Shown here: positions 1-11,104 of the stretch, piece after piece
How positions within the stretch are numbered: the stretch's first letter is position 1
Layout: each line of letters opens with the position of its first letter
From: Epiperipatus broadwayi
Lineage: Eukaryota > Onychophora > Udeonychophora > Euonychophora > Peripatidae
NCBI GenBank assembly: GCA_028023455.1
Contig: JAQFVV010012509.1
Span: 64,001-128,000, forward strand
Length of the DNA: 64,000 bases
Direction of reading: 5' to 3'
Made by a program: the position numbers and the translations under genes
The notes under the pieces: generated by a model
The model's input: only the letters and a program-made list of their open reading frames with translations
What the model was told of the DNA's origin: nothing
Database searches by the model: none

Positions 1-1380
1 TTTGATACTTTCGATTTTGGTAGAACAATGAATATTTTTACAGTGAAACATAAAATGAAGTATATTAATGTATGATGAATGCTTATATATATATATATGT
101 TTTGAACATATAACACACATCATAAAATAGATGGTGCCAAGCAAATTATATTATTATTTAATACATGAATAAACATATTTTTATTAATTTACTTTTCATT
201 AACCTAGAATAAACCTAATGATATGTTTTGGTTCATAAAATTTATGCTAGATATTTTTTGTTATATAAAGTAATAATGATTATTCATTGATCTTGAATAA
301 CTAAGTACATAATATGTATTTCTAAATAAAAAATTTCTATGCCAGAGTGAAGGCTTATACATTATTAATTTTTTGAGATTGAAAATCTGTAAATTCAATC
401 TTTCTTTTATTTGAATTCCGTATATTTTTTATATTTTAATATAATATTTGTCAGTTCTTTTTATAAAAAAAATTGTAAATATTTTGTATATAATTGTTTC
501 CTAGTATAGAATAAATTTATTAAAGTTGTTGTTACACTTGTTGTCTGTTATTATTGATCTACCTTCCACCACAGGATTCGATTTTACAGAATTCAGAAAA
601 CATATTACATATTTTACACATTATAATTTTAAAAGATATTATTTATTTAAACAATGTTAATCATTATTCAGAATATGATACAGCAAAATCATATAATATA
701 AGATTATTTTAATCATGATTTATTATTGAAAATACTACCATATAATTAAGTATATTTCTTGTTGCCACATATTGTTCAGATTATAACATACTTATTATAT
801 GCCACATGAGAGAATTATAATAATAATAATAATATTAGTAGTAGTAGTAACCAGATTATTGAGTAATAAATATTGTATCGTGTTAGTTAGATTAAGTATA
901 GGAGTATTCTTATTGTTTAAGTGCAGTTCATACTTGGCTACGGGAGATTATAAATTAAGTAGAGATTTTATTTAAAGAACCCGAGATAATTATATTTTAA
1001 TAACAGAACTATTATTTATTTATTAATATTACATTTGATTATTTATAATATTTGGAAGTCTTATGAATTCTATTGTTTTATACTATTACTTGAAATAAAA
1101 GAGGGGATAGTGTTCTTATGTCATTTGATTGTATCTTTTGGGACATATGCTCAATGTAGTCCCACTACTTTATCTTTCACCATATGTCTCATGATTATTA
1201 TATTATCTTATTATTATTTATTTAAAGCAAACCATATTTTATTATTATCAATTTGAGCTAGTCTAGTGGTCAAAATTATCTTAAGATATTATTTGTACTT
1301 AATTTTATTATATTAAGATTGAAAGTTTTAGCTGGAGCATTTATTTTATTATATTTATGATTATTTCACTTGGTGGTGAA
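1..1380. other. AT-rich non-coding sequence
   Basis: No open frame resembling a known protein and no repeat with clear ends. It contains short microsatellites, including a TAA/TAG-type run near 820-850. It lies downstream, in the minus-strand sense, of the RING ligase gene. Confidence 0.6.
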
Positions 1381-1590
1381 ATGTAAAAATATTGCAAATT
1401 GAAAAAAATAACAATAAAAGAAAAATAAAGGAAGCTATGCTAATATAAGATAATAATATTTCAGCATCTGTTTTTTACGACCATAATAAATCATGTATTT
1501 ATGGTTTTGACTTCAATTTTAATAATGTAAAAATATTGCAAATTGAAAAAAATGACAATAAAAGAAAAATAAAGGAAGCTATGCTAATAT
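1381..1590 (+). repeat. Imperfect direct duplication, 144-bp period
   Basis: A ~66-bp block at 1,381-1,446 recurs almost unchanged at 1,525-1,590; I see one substitution. The second block is part of the Penelope-like coding tail that follows, so this is a local tandem duplication of the 3' part of that element. Confidence 0.75.
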
Positions 1591-1665
1591 ACAAATATAA
1601 ACATGACTTAATTAACAGGCAAGCAGCAAATGTTAAGATCACAGAATTGTGGGAAAGTTAGCCTT
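1465..1665 (+). pseudogene. Penelope-like element C-terminal fragment
   Basis: Translation gives a short open stretch containing FNFNNVKIL, then a lysine-rich KRKIKEAMLI block and a terminal ITELWES before a stop. This is the layout of the extreme C-terminus of Penelope-like element polyproteins: an F-x-N-V-K-I-L strand, then R-K-x-x-E-A-x-x-I, then an N-rich linker and a final tryptophan. That region follows the GIY-YIG endonuclease core. No reverse transcriptase or GIY-YIG core lies next to it, so it is a 5'-truncated relic. The assignment rests on the pattern, not an alignment. Confidence 0.5.
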
Positions 1666-1681
1666 TCAAAGCTTTAGTTGA

Positions 1682-3114
1682 CAAAGATTACTGGGATAAT
1701 CAAAAGCGTTACTAAGTGGATAAAATTTTTAAATTATTTAGTTACTGTATTTACAAATATTCAGTTATATAATTATGTATATTGCTTTAAAAATACAGAC
1801 ATTGAAAAATAATATTATTATATATATGAAATATTGTGGAAAACAACTACTCTTTACATATGCACTATAAAAAGCACTCACTCTCTAGCAATAACTGTTT
1901 CAAAAGCATAGGTGGTCAATCATTTTACTAAGTTATTTAAATTTGGATCATACAGCTTAAAGAAATTAGACAAAGTCTTTGTGTTATTTATTAATTTAGA
2001 CAAACCAATTTTTATATTTTAAGCTTTTATTAATCTTTGATATATTAACAATAATATATGAATTAGGTCTGTCTATGATAAAAAGATGAACTTAGAGTGA
2101 TGATGGTAGTAAATTTCCAACAAAAAATGTAGAACAATTTGTCCCTTTGTCATTTATTCACTATATTTAAATTATTATTTCATATCTTAGTCACTGACTG
2201 TGTTTAAATGAGAAATGGTTAAATAAAGTCAAAATAAGAGTCATAGATCACATGACCCTATCTCTTAAGCTTGTAAGTTATAAACAGTGAGGATTGCCAA
2301 TTCCTCTACAAGCTTTATGATAAATGCTTAGCCAAAGCCAGCTACTTAAAATATCTCTGTCAGGAACCCCTCCCCAAACCCCTGACCATGGTTTCATGCT
2401 TCAGCACTCCTCAGAGAGGTGTCAGGGTAGGTTCAGACATGTTTGGATATATATCTCTCACAACTTGCAGTGTATATAGTAGAAATAAATAAATTACTTT
2501 AGAAAAAATTAGCCTTTTATTTTGTAGTCACTAACCAAAAAATAGTTTATGGTAATTATCCTCTTATTATTAATTATCAAAATAAAGAAATAGTTGTTTA
2601 TTTCTGTGTTTACTGAATACAAATCTTTAAAATAAGATTAATTTAAAGACTACAAGAGTTCATTACAATAATATTAAAATGAAAAGATTTAAGAGTTTTA
2701 ATAAAATATTTAGAGAAAACTCAATAAATGATGCTGATATAATAAAGTTATGTAATCTGATTCTTAAAATACTTCTATTGCTCCAATTAAAAAAAAAAAA
2801 AAATAGAAAAGACTGAAGTAATAATCAGGTCTGTCAGTTATCCGTTACAGCAAAAATAATTTCAAAATTTTAATTAATACATTAACTCCATTTAAATTAT
2901 CAGATATTTAAAATGTTTTTTAGAAAATGAAAACATCTATAGACATAGTTTTTGTTGTTAGGCAAATGCAAGAAAACAAACAAAAAAAAAAACAGGATTT
3001 AATATTGCTTTTACTGATTTGTTTAAAATATTTTACTCTGTTAATTGAAAAAAATTCAGTGATTATTTTGGTATTGCAAAGATTCATATTGTATAACAAC
3101 TTCTACATAAAATT
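1682..3114. other. AT-rich intergenic sequence
   Basis: No recognisable gene. A less AT-rich patch at about 2,280-2,460, with C-runs such as CCCCTCCCC near 2,365, stands out and may be an old repeat. I could not assign it or find a second copy by eye. Confidence 0.5.
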
Positions 3115-3218
3115 AAAACATCCCAAACTCTCTTTACATACTGCCATTCAATGCAAGCCAGAGTAATCAATGAATGCCAGAAGGCTTGTGCATAAAATCC
3201 CCATCTAGTACCTACTCA

Positions 3219-3278
3219 TCCAATATCCCCAGACTATTTTCTGGCTTGTGGCCTTCATCAGTGAGGAGCCTTGGATCT
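3219..3278 (-). ncRNA. Type-I hammerhead ribozyme motif (near-intact)
   Basis: Read on the minus strand: ATCCAA, a small internal loop, CCTCA, then core CTGATGA (3,255-3,261), stem-loop AGGC-CACAA-GCCA, core GAAA (3,238-3,241), two or three loop bases, GTC (3,232-3,234), then TGGGG and TTGGAT. The two stem-I helices can pair (CCTCA with TGGGG by wobble, ATCCAA with TTGGAT). The base after GAAA is A where the pair with the G of GTC needs C, so stem III is weakened. The 10.1/11.1 position of stem II is A-A instead of the usual G-C. This is a structural match by inspection; cleavage activity is untested. Confidence 0.65.
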
Positions 3279-3506
3279 GAGAGCCTGCACCTAAATCTTA
3301 GAATCTAATGCAGCCCTCCAGCAGCCATCTTTTATCTCTACTTAACTACAAAACTATGAGTCTTAAATTGAAAACATTAGATAATGAGTTTGGATTGAAA
3401 ATATTATGTTTTCAATTTAAGACTCATAGTTTTGTAGTTAAGTAGAGAAAAAGGTAGCTGCTGGTGGGTTGCATTAGATCCTAAAATCTAGGTGCAGTGC
3501 TCTCAG

Positions 3507-3565
3507 ATCCAAGGCTCCTCACTGACAAAGGCTACAAGCCAGAAAATAGTCAGGGGATATAGGAT
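3507..3565 (+). ncRNA. Decayed hammerhead ribozyme motif
   Basis: The same layout as the partner arm, on the plus strand, but the catalytic CTGATGA reads CTGACAA (3,522-3,528). The base after GAAA is A. GTC, stem II and the ATCCAA side of stem I persist; the partner side reads TAGGAT instead of TTGGAT. It is expected to be inactive. Confidence 0.65.
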
Positions 3566-4423
3566 GAGTATGCCTTAGATGGGGATTTTATGCACCAGCC
3601 TTCTGGTATTCAATTACTCTGGCTTGCACTGAGTGGCATAACGTATAGAGAGTTTTGCCTGTTTTAATAACAGTTATAAGCAAACATAGAAAATTGTGAT
3701 CATGTGATGTTTATTGGCTTAAAATTTCTATATATTTATTGCAAAATTCATTTAATTTTTTATAATATATATTACAATATAATATTATCATTATACAATG
3801 ACAAATTAAACAATCACTTTTTTTCTTTTAAAATATATATGTTCTCCAACATTATAAATAAATGCATAAACTTTTTATTTCTTTCCAAAAACTTTATTTC
3901 CATACATTAACTAATGATTATATATATAAATTTACATATTATACATTTCCAACATTTCACCTGTTTTTTATACCATTACAGTCATTTTCAAGGATCTACA
4001 ACAAAAGAATACATATCTTTACATAATATTCTAAAATACAAAATCTTTTTCTTGTATTAACATGAACACATCAAATTCATTATAATAAAACATTAATGGT
4101 TATATACATTATATTTTTACTTACTTCTCCCTCCCTCTACTTCCTTTATTATAAAATTTCCTTTTTTACATATTAAGTATAAATTTTCAAAAATATTAGA
4201 AACCATCTAAAACACCAATAAACAAAAAAAACTATTTAAATCCGTTTAACCCACCCCTAATTACAAATTTATTTCTTCCTTTAACTATTTTATCTATCTT
4301 CCATATCAGTTATCTACATTCCTATCTATACTTTTAAATCTATTTAAAAACTAATGTAAATTTTTCCTCTATCCTTTAACAATTTAATTAAATACTATTT
4401 AAACATTCCATATTAATTACATT

Positions 4424-4680
4424 TTATATCTTTTTTATGTAAAAATATTCTTTTATCATCTTTTCTGTATAATTTTTAACCTTTTCCAACATTTTTATAT
4501 TAAAATTTTTATGTCTAAATTTTTTATAATGTATACACACCCTGGAATATCTATCATTTAAATGTTTAAACCTTCTTTTTAATCTACTTTTTGTTGTACC
4601 AATGTATGATACACTTTCCCCCTCCCTCTTACAATTCAAACATTCTATAATATAAATTCCATGCATTTTTTTCCATTTCT
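4424..4680 (-). pseudogene. PLE GIY-YIG endonuclease domain (fragment)
   Basis: An open 80-codon frame on the minus strand begins M-H-G-I-Y and carries the GIY motif at residues 3-5, a CxxC pair at residues 9 and 12, YIG at residues 21-23, and a basic helix (KSRLKRRFKHL) just after. A GIY motif, a Cys pair, YIG and then an arginine helix are typical of the nicking endonuclease at the C-terminus of Penelope-like reverse transcriptases. The upstream sequence (4,680-4,800) resembles the RT-endonuclease linker but has stops. The frame ends in KKI, so the distal catalytic part of the domain is altered or lost. The plus-strand copy at 6,230-6,476 is its mirror partner. Confidence 0.75.
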
Positions 4681-5477
4681 TGATATTCTGTTTTATTAAT
4701 TAAATTCCCTAAATTAAATTTCTTTTTATATACAGGTTTAATAATTTTTTATAACTTCCTCTTTTATATTATTAAATTCTTTTTTAAATAAATTTTCTTC
4801 AGAACATAAATTTATTGCTCTGTTTATCCTATTAAAGTTATTAATAAATTATGTGATAAAAATATTACACAAATAATAAGAGGAATAATAAGAAAGATAT
4901 ACTGAATATAATATATAGTAGTTATAATAATTTCAAGAAGTATATTTTATTAGATTAAAAAGATTATGGAAAACATAAATAATAAATATAAGGGGGAGAG
5001 TAGATTAATTTCTTAAACCTGTATATAAAAAGAAATTTAATTTAGGGAATTTAATAATAAAACAGAATATCAAGAACTGGAAAAAAATGAATGGAATTTA
5101 TATTATGAATTTAGTTTTTTAAAACTATGTGTATTGGCTTGCTATAGTAAATCAAAATAGCGCTAAAAACGCAATAACCGCAAAGCAAAAGGTGTGTAGT
5201 ATTTTATTAAATCATATGCTGAGCGCTTTCAAGAGACACGGCTCTCATATTTATAAGCTCTTATTGTATAATGGCTGTTAGTTTAATTATATGCAAATAT
5301 ATGCAACTTTTACATTCCATTTCTTGGATATGGAGTAACATGATTCTTTCACTTTGCGTTTTATATCATTTGCTTCCCTGCAAACCAAGCTGACTGTCTG
5401 CAGTTCACATGGATGTTCCGCATTCTTTGGTGCTGCATGAAGATGGAATTATATGCTGAATCCTCCACAGAAATCAA

Positions 5478-6110
5478 CAACTATGCAAATTTGAAACAGA
5501 CAAGAAATTAAACTTAGCAGCATACAGAGAAGAATTATTAAGCACAGATTTCAAGCAAGGCATCACCGACAGAAATATCAGGCATTTCCAAAACAAATTT
5601 ACCAACAACACAGTAAATACAGACACACACAGGCTGTTATTGCCATATATACCAAACATGCACAAAAAACTTTACTCAATTTTTGGCAGAAGCATTTCAG
5701 TTATGTTTTCACACTCCTCCTAATTCCAATAGATTAATTTAAAACACAAAGGACTGATTAACACTCTCTCAAACACCGCAAGCAGTCTACAACATTATAT
5801 GCCCTCACAGGAATTGCAAATCTTCATATTAAGGGGAGACCAAGGCATCATTAGAAATTAGACTGTCCCAGCACAAATACTTATACACCAAGGCACAGTC
5901 GGATCTAGTATATAATTCCATCTTCATGCAGCACCAAAAGAATGTGGGACATCCATGTGAATCACAGACAATCCGTTTGGTTTGCAGGGAAGCAAATGAT
6001 GTAAAACGCAAAGTGAAAGAAGCCTGCTACATCGCAATGGATTGCAGCACCATCAACTGGAAAGAATCAAGTTACTCTGTATCCAAGAAATGGAATGCTT
6101 AAAAGTTGCA
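5478..6110 (+). pseudogene. Penelope-like RT/endonuclease tail, second family
   Basis: Plus-strand frames with several stops give a block containing LLLPYIPNMHKKLYSIF, resembling the PLE segment before the GIY-YIG domain (LPY followed by a basic helix). A later block carries LVCREAND, KRKVKEACYIA and TINWKESS, resembling the C-terminal R-E-x-KEA-YIA-W region of the endonuclease. The sequence differs from the GIY-YIG copies on either side, so a second PLE family is nested here. A minus-strand duplicate of the last ~300 bp lies at 5,150-5,460. Not functional. Confidence 0.55.
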
Positions 6111-6229
6111 TATATTTGCATACAATTAAACTAACAGTCATTATACGATAAGAGCTATGAATATGAGAGCCATGTCTCTTGAAAGCGCTCAGCATATGAT
6201 TTAATAAAATACTAAACATCTTTAGCTTT

Positions 6230-6476
6230 GCGGTTATGGAATTTATATTATAGAATGTTTGAATTGTAAGCGAGAGGGGAAAATGTATCATACATTGGTA
6301 CAACAAAAAATAGATTAAAAACTAGGTTTAAACAATGTTTAAATGATAGAAATTCCAATGTGTATATACTTTATAAAGAATTTGGACATAAAAATTTTAA
6401 TATAAAAATGTTGGAAAAGGCTAAAAACTATAGAGAAAGCATGATAAAAGAATATTTTTACATTAAAAAGATATAA
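6230..6476 (+). pseudogene. PLE GIY-YIG endonuclease domain, mirror copy
   Basis: The plus-strand translation starts YGIYIIECLNCKREG, matching the minus-strand domain at 4.4-4.7 kb, and then shifts frame within the SVSYIG region. The downstream block (NFNIKMLEK, then an acidic/aromatic helix and YIKKI) returns in another frame and runs to about 6,476. A frameshifted relic on the right arm of the mirror-image cluster. Confidence 0.65.
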
Positions 6477-6505
6477 ACCTGTTTTAAATAGAATTAATGG
6501 TGTAG

Positions 6506-7138
6506 ATCATCATCAACTATTATCAATACACTGCTGAATGATGGTCTCTCCAAGTTCAATCCATCTTCTCTGATCTTTAGCTTCTCTTCTCCACATCACC
6601 CCTGCACATTTTCTTATTTCATCCAACTATCTCACATGTGGTCTCATTCTGGGTTTTTTACAGTCTCCTGGAATTCAGTTTAAGATTTCAATTGTCCATC
6701 TATTATCATTTCTTCTAGTAATATGTCCAGCCCAACTCCATTTCAATCTTTTAATTTTTTCAATGAGGTCAGCAACACTTGTTTGTGCTCTTATCGATAT
6801 ATTGTGTTTTCGATCTCTTCTTGTTACTCCCAACATGGATCTCTACATACTTCTTTGAGTGGTCTGAAATCTCTGTATTGTTCTTATATTAAGTGTCCAA
6901 GTCTCAGATCCATAAGTAAGAACTGGTAAAACACATTTATTAAAAACCTTCCTTTTCAAACACATAGACATATTTACTTTTAGTATCAAGTTATTTTTAC
7001 CAAAAGCACTCCAACCAAGTTTAATTCTATGATTGATTTCATTCACAATGTTTCCATTTGTATTAATAATCTGACCAAGGTATTTATAACTGTTAACTTC
7101 TAACTCATCATAATCAATCTTTATTTTCATATTTTGAG
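6506..7138 (-). mobile_element. RTE LINE fragment, 3' part
   Basis: The minus strand is clearly homologous to the last ~640 bp of the RTE elements at 15.4 and 19.6 kb: the KYLGQIIN block, the CVLPVLTYGSETWTLN block and the WIPRDC region, ending in the same GATGATGAT tail at 6,506-6,515. It carries substitutions, stops and lost codons. It is 5' truncated and inserted into the Penelope-like 3' UTR, whose sequence resumes on the other side. More diverged than the other two copies, so older. Confidence 0.8.
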
Positions 7139-7705
7139 AAAATCCATAATAAATGTAAATAAAATGTAATTAATATGGAATGTGTAAATAGTATTTAAGT
7201 AAATTGTTAAAGGATAGAGAAAAAAATTTACATTAGTTTTTAAATAGATTTAAAAGTAAAGATAGGGAATGTAGATAATTGATATGGAAGTTAGATAAAA
7301 TATTTATAGGAAAAAATAAATTTGTAATTAGGGGTTGGTTAAACGGATTTAAATAGTTTTTTGTTTATTGGTGTTTTAGATGGTTTGTAATATTTTTGAA
7401 AATTTATACTTAATATGTAAAAAAGGAAGTTTTATAATATAGAAAGTAGAGGGAGGGAGAAGTAAGTAAAAATATAATTATGTATATAACCATTAATGTT
7501 TTATTATAATGATTTGATGTGTTCATGTTAATACAAGAAAGATTTTGTATTTTAGAGTATTATATATGTATTGTTTTGGTTGGAGATTCTTGAAAATGAT
7601 TGTAATGTGTAAAAAACAGTTGAAACGTTGAAAATGTATAATATGTGAATTTATATATATGTTCATTAGTTAATATATGGAAATAAAGTTCTTGGAAAGA
7701 AATAA

Positions 7706-7849
7706 GAAGTTTGTTCATTTATTTAACTTTTTATCTTTTATTTTTCTCCTTATTTTTCTTCTACTAGAGTTGGAATGATCATATTCATTATGAGTGTTTG
7801 CTTTACACTGATTTACTTTTTAAAAATATTATTTTTAAACATTCATTCT

Positions 7850-7885
<36 letters not shown>

Positions 7886-9581
7886 GGACAAACATATTAA
7901 TATTTCAAAGAACTAATTTTTAAGCAAAAACCTTAAAATGTTTACAATTTGCTATCAAAGGTTATTGAGATAGAGATAATTTAATCTCCCTCGTTTTTGA
8001 GTGAATCAGATATTTGTTAATATCTTTCACTAAATGCATGTCCTTTAACAATTTTCTCTAATCATTACATCATCAGGATGCATGAAGGGAATAAAAGTTT
8101 ATTAAAATTGAGTAATTATATTGAAATGGGATTTTAAAAAATATAAAATCTCAATATTTTAAAAGATTTACTTAATAAAACTATCATGTCTTGTTTTTAA
8201 GCTTTTCTCTCCTTCTCATTTCTTTATTTAAAAAATATTAGAATGGTTTATCGTTCAGAAGATCACATGCCACTGGCATGAGAAAATAACAGATTGAACT
8301 GCAATCTATAGATCTTCAATCAATCACTTATACTACTGTAATCATGCAAAACATTTAACTACTTTTATAATGTCCTATAATGATCTTTTTTCAGAGAATG
8401 TGTGTGTTTAATAGCATAAAAATATCAATTAATTAAATAATCAGTTTGTCTTATATATCTTGGCTGATTCAATATCCATTTCTGGTTCAAGAAAGCTTTT
8501 CCACATAAAAAAAAAATTGAATATGTAACAAAAAAAGATTTTCTTAGTACAAGAAATTGATTGGATTAGGTAAGTAGAGAATAACTGAATTGTTTATATA
8601 TTATCATTATTTGCAATTGACAATTACAGACATGATAATATATATAAAAAAATACAACCAAAAAAAAATTTCTATGATGTAACCTTTTAAATGTTTATAA
8701 AATGAAACTGAATAAAACTCTTAATATAAAGTGGGTTCTGAAATAAGTTTATTATTAAACTATTTTCTAAGGCAATATAAAAATTAATATGTATGATATT
8801 TACAGTGCAACCATTCTCCTTTCCACAAGATGTTAAAAGCAAATAGAAAACACTTCTTACTTTGCATGAGTGATATAGTGTAAGTTATTGAAGTGTCAAA
8901 ATGAAAATGGAAATTTAGTTTCATTTGTTCAGTATTTACATAGAGCTTGTCAGATTAATAGTTTTTACAACACTCATGCTATATCATTTTAACATTTTAT
9001 GGAAGAGTGAACAATCATTACACTATATTTATATTTTTTCAAGTGTTTCAGGTTTTGATCAGCGCATTTCTCATCTCAATTCTACCCATCACAAACAACC
9101 ATTAGCACATCTATCATATGCATATATTTTTGGAACAACTTCCACTTTTTGTTTAAACTTATTTTTTTTTTTTGGAATATCTTAATTTCATTTATGCATA
9201 CTAATTTAAAACTTTCATCCCTGAAACATATAAACAAATATATTTTTGTTTATATGTTTCAAAAATGTGAGATGAAATGGAAGTTTTAAATATATGCAAG
9301 TATGAATTAAGATTTTTAAATATCTAATACGTATGTGTGTATATATATAATACTCCAAACTTATCAATATCAGAAATCTTCATTCCACTCACAAGGTAAT
9401 TTGTATAAAGTGGTTCCAAAAATGATGCATAGTGAAAGAGGGTGGTCTAAATTATGATAGACATTAGATGAAGAATGCAATATCAAAAAACCAAAAACCT
9501 GAAAATATATATTTTTAAATAAATGCTGAAATCTTGTTCTTTGCAATTAAAATAAATGTAAAACTTTAATTTTCAATATAT
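7706..9581. other. Non-coding sequence downstream of the RING gene
   Basis: No gene seen. It contains a (CA)n(TA)n microsatellite at about 7,852-7,886 and a ~131-bp palindrome at 9,181-9,311, listed separately. It could hold 3' UTR or a last exon of the minus-strand ligase gene; I could not identify either. Confidence 0.5.
9181..9311. repeat. ~131-bp imperfect palindrome (MITE-like)
   Basis: The left half (CTTAATTTCATTTATGCATA...) and the right half (...TATGAATTAAG) are reverse complements with a few mismatches, meeting near 9,245 around ACATATAAACAAATATA. The RNA would fold into one long hairpin. No target duplication was established. Confidence 0.6.
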
Positions 9582-11104
9582 TTAAAATAGACAATTACCT
9601 TGTGGATCAGTATAAACCATAATAGATTTGCGATGGGAGTGAGCTTGATTTTCATTTATCCTTTGGCATCTATTAGATATAGGATCTGAGATATGCACAG
9701 CAGGTGAACATTTACATTCAGACTTTGTACATACAATTGCACTACTAATAGTTCCATAAGAGGGTGGAGATTCACATCCATTATCAAGTAAATGTTTATG
9801 GTAACATTTGACTGGGCTTTTGGTTGACCTGAATGTCTGATAACTATTCCCACTTGAAGCTGTTGGACATTTATTTTCAGGAGATCCATGTGGATTATGC
9901 AAAGAACATATAGTTTCTCTTTTAACAAAGCGCACTTCTCCATGCTGGAGTCCTGAGGGTATACTATAAGTAATTTCATTACTACTACAACTATACGTAA
10001 CAACTCCAGGCTGAATATTAGGGAGATTACATGTACAAGTACTTAAAGGCAAATCAATCTGAGGTTGGCTATTGTCACTAGATGACATATCTGAAGCGTA
10101 TCCATCATTTACTAATGTTGGATTGGTTGTATTAACGGCACAAAAAGAAGTGTGGGCAGTTACTCTATTTAAAGAAGCATAAAATTTTGATAAATTTTCA
10201 CAGGATGTACTACTGCTACAACTTAAATTTTCTCTGGATTTTATTTCATCTTTTAATCGACGCAAATTGGCACAAGCTGGTTTTAAATGAACAGGTGGCA
10301 ATGAAGTCCCAGTAGCTTTGGATGCTAGATCTGTGCAACTATATGACACATTGGGCAGACATTTAGTTCTATATCCATCATGGAATGTTTCTAAACTTCC
10401 AAATATACTCTGACTATTAATATCTAGAGATGACTCTTTTAATGTTGGTAGTTTTTTATTCAATTTTAATTTTATATTATTCAGCATGTACATTCGAGTG
10501 TTACTAAATGTATTATTTTTTTCACAAACATCTTTATTTGTTGAATAATTAAGGTGCCGTTTAAATTCTGGTTTGTGATTGTTACATTGATTATCATTAC
10601 ATAAATGAATGTTTTGAGATGATCCATGAGTAGCATTTTGTAAAGTTTTAAAATGTGTTACAGTATTACTACTATTTTCTACCAAAAGAACACTGTGTTG
10701 AGTATTTGAGTTATTAGTCATATCTATAATTATTTCATTTTTGACAACATTAGTACTACAATGATTATTAGTTGAATGCTTAGGTAGAGGAGTAACGAAA
10801 GAATTGTGAGAAGAGGAAGTTTGCAAATTTTCTATGACAGGTGATCTCTGAAAACCATAAAGTGAATAACATTGAGGATTATTTACACGAGAAGAAAGAG
10901 TAGATGTGTTAACAGGTGTAGTGTGGTTACAATAGCATTGTGAACTAGCTGCACATCCTGGTGATACAATTGTAGTCAAATTGCTATTGCTGCGCCTTGG
11001 CAAATGTAAAGCCAATACAGTAGAATGATTCATTCCTCTGGAATTAGAATTTGGAGATGGCAAATCTTCTGTACAATGCAAAGAATTTGTTTCATGAGAA
11101 CATT
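9582..11104 (-). CDS. RNF43/ZNRF3-like E3 ligase, cytoplasmic tail exon
   Basis: A single ~507-codon open stretch on the minus strand. It begins after a good acceptor (pyrimidine tract then ATAG, boundary at 11,104/11,105). Its phase is exactly the one left by the RING exon: G from the donor plus AA makes a Glu codon, giving NIV-ECSHE. The product is rich in Ser, Asn, Thr, Cys and His, without a folded domain I recognise. This fits the long disordered cytoplasmic tail of RNF43/ZNRF3 proteins, which membrane E3 ligases use when ubiquitinating Frizzled receptors to dampen Wnt signalling. The frame ends at TAA (9,582-9,584), but a plausible donor CAAG|GTAATT sits five codons earlier, near 9,600, so the true 3' end may lie in a further exon. 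Assignment to the gene rests on splice phase and strand; the tail itself is poorly conserved. Confidence 0.7.

Larger units (their letters stand above)
3115..3718. mobile_element. Head-to-head hammerhead-bearing repeat dimer (copy 1)
   Basis: An inverted repeat centred near 3,380. The left arm reads on the minus strand and the right arm on the plus strand, each with the same hammerhead-containing unit. The outer ends match those of the better-preserved dimer at 61.2-62.1 kb: a CAAACTCTC-type end on the left and an ATCATGTGATGTTTATTGGC end on the right. A short TAAAATT is present at both flanks and may be what remains of a target duplication. Compared with the 61-kb copy, about 150 bp around the centre is missing. 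It contains no protein-coding potential. It ends ~150 bp before the Penelope-like 3' end at about 3,865. Confidence 0.7.
3865..7705. mobile_element. Nested, mirror-image Penelope-like element cluster
   Basis: The two halves mirror each other. Going inward from each side there is a PLE 3' terminal segment (CAACATTTCACC near 3,950; GTTGAAACGTTG near 7,620), then 3' UTR, then a GIY-YIG endonuclease tail, then a second PLE C-terminal tail (5,150-5,460 on minus; 5,920-6,235 on plus), with a ~450-bp centre. A smaller inverted repeat lies inside the left arm (about 4,655-4,740 against 5,020-5,110). Inverted terminal repeats and 5' truncation are characteristic of Penelope-like elements. An RTE LINE fragment interrupts the right arm at 6,506-7,138. 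All coding parts are broken. Confidence 0.65.

Noticed and set aside
8925-9185. 86-codon plus-strand ORF (GFDQRISHLNSTHH segment)
   Set aside because: No family resemblance or splice context; it runs into homopolymers and the adjacent palindrome.
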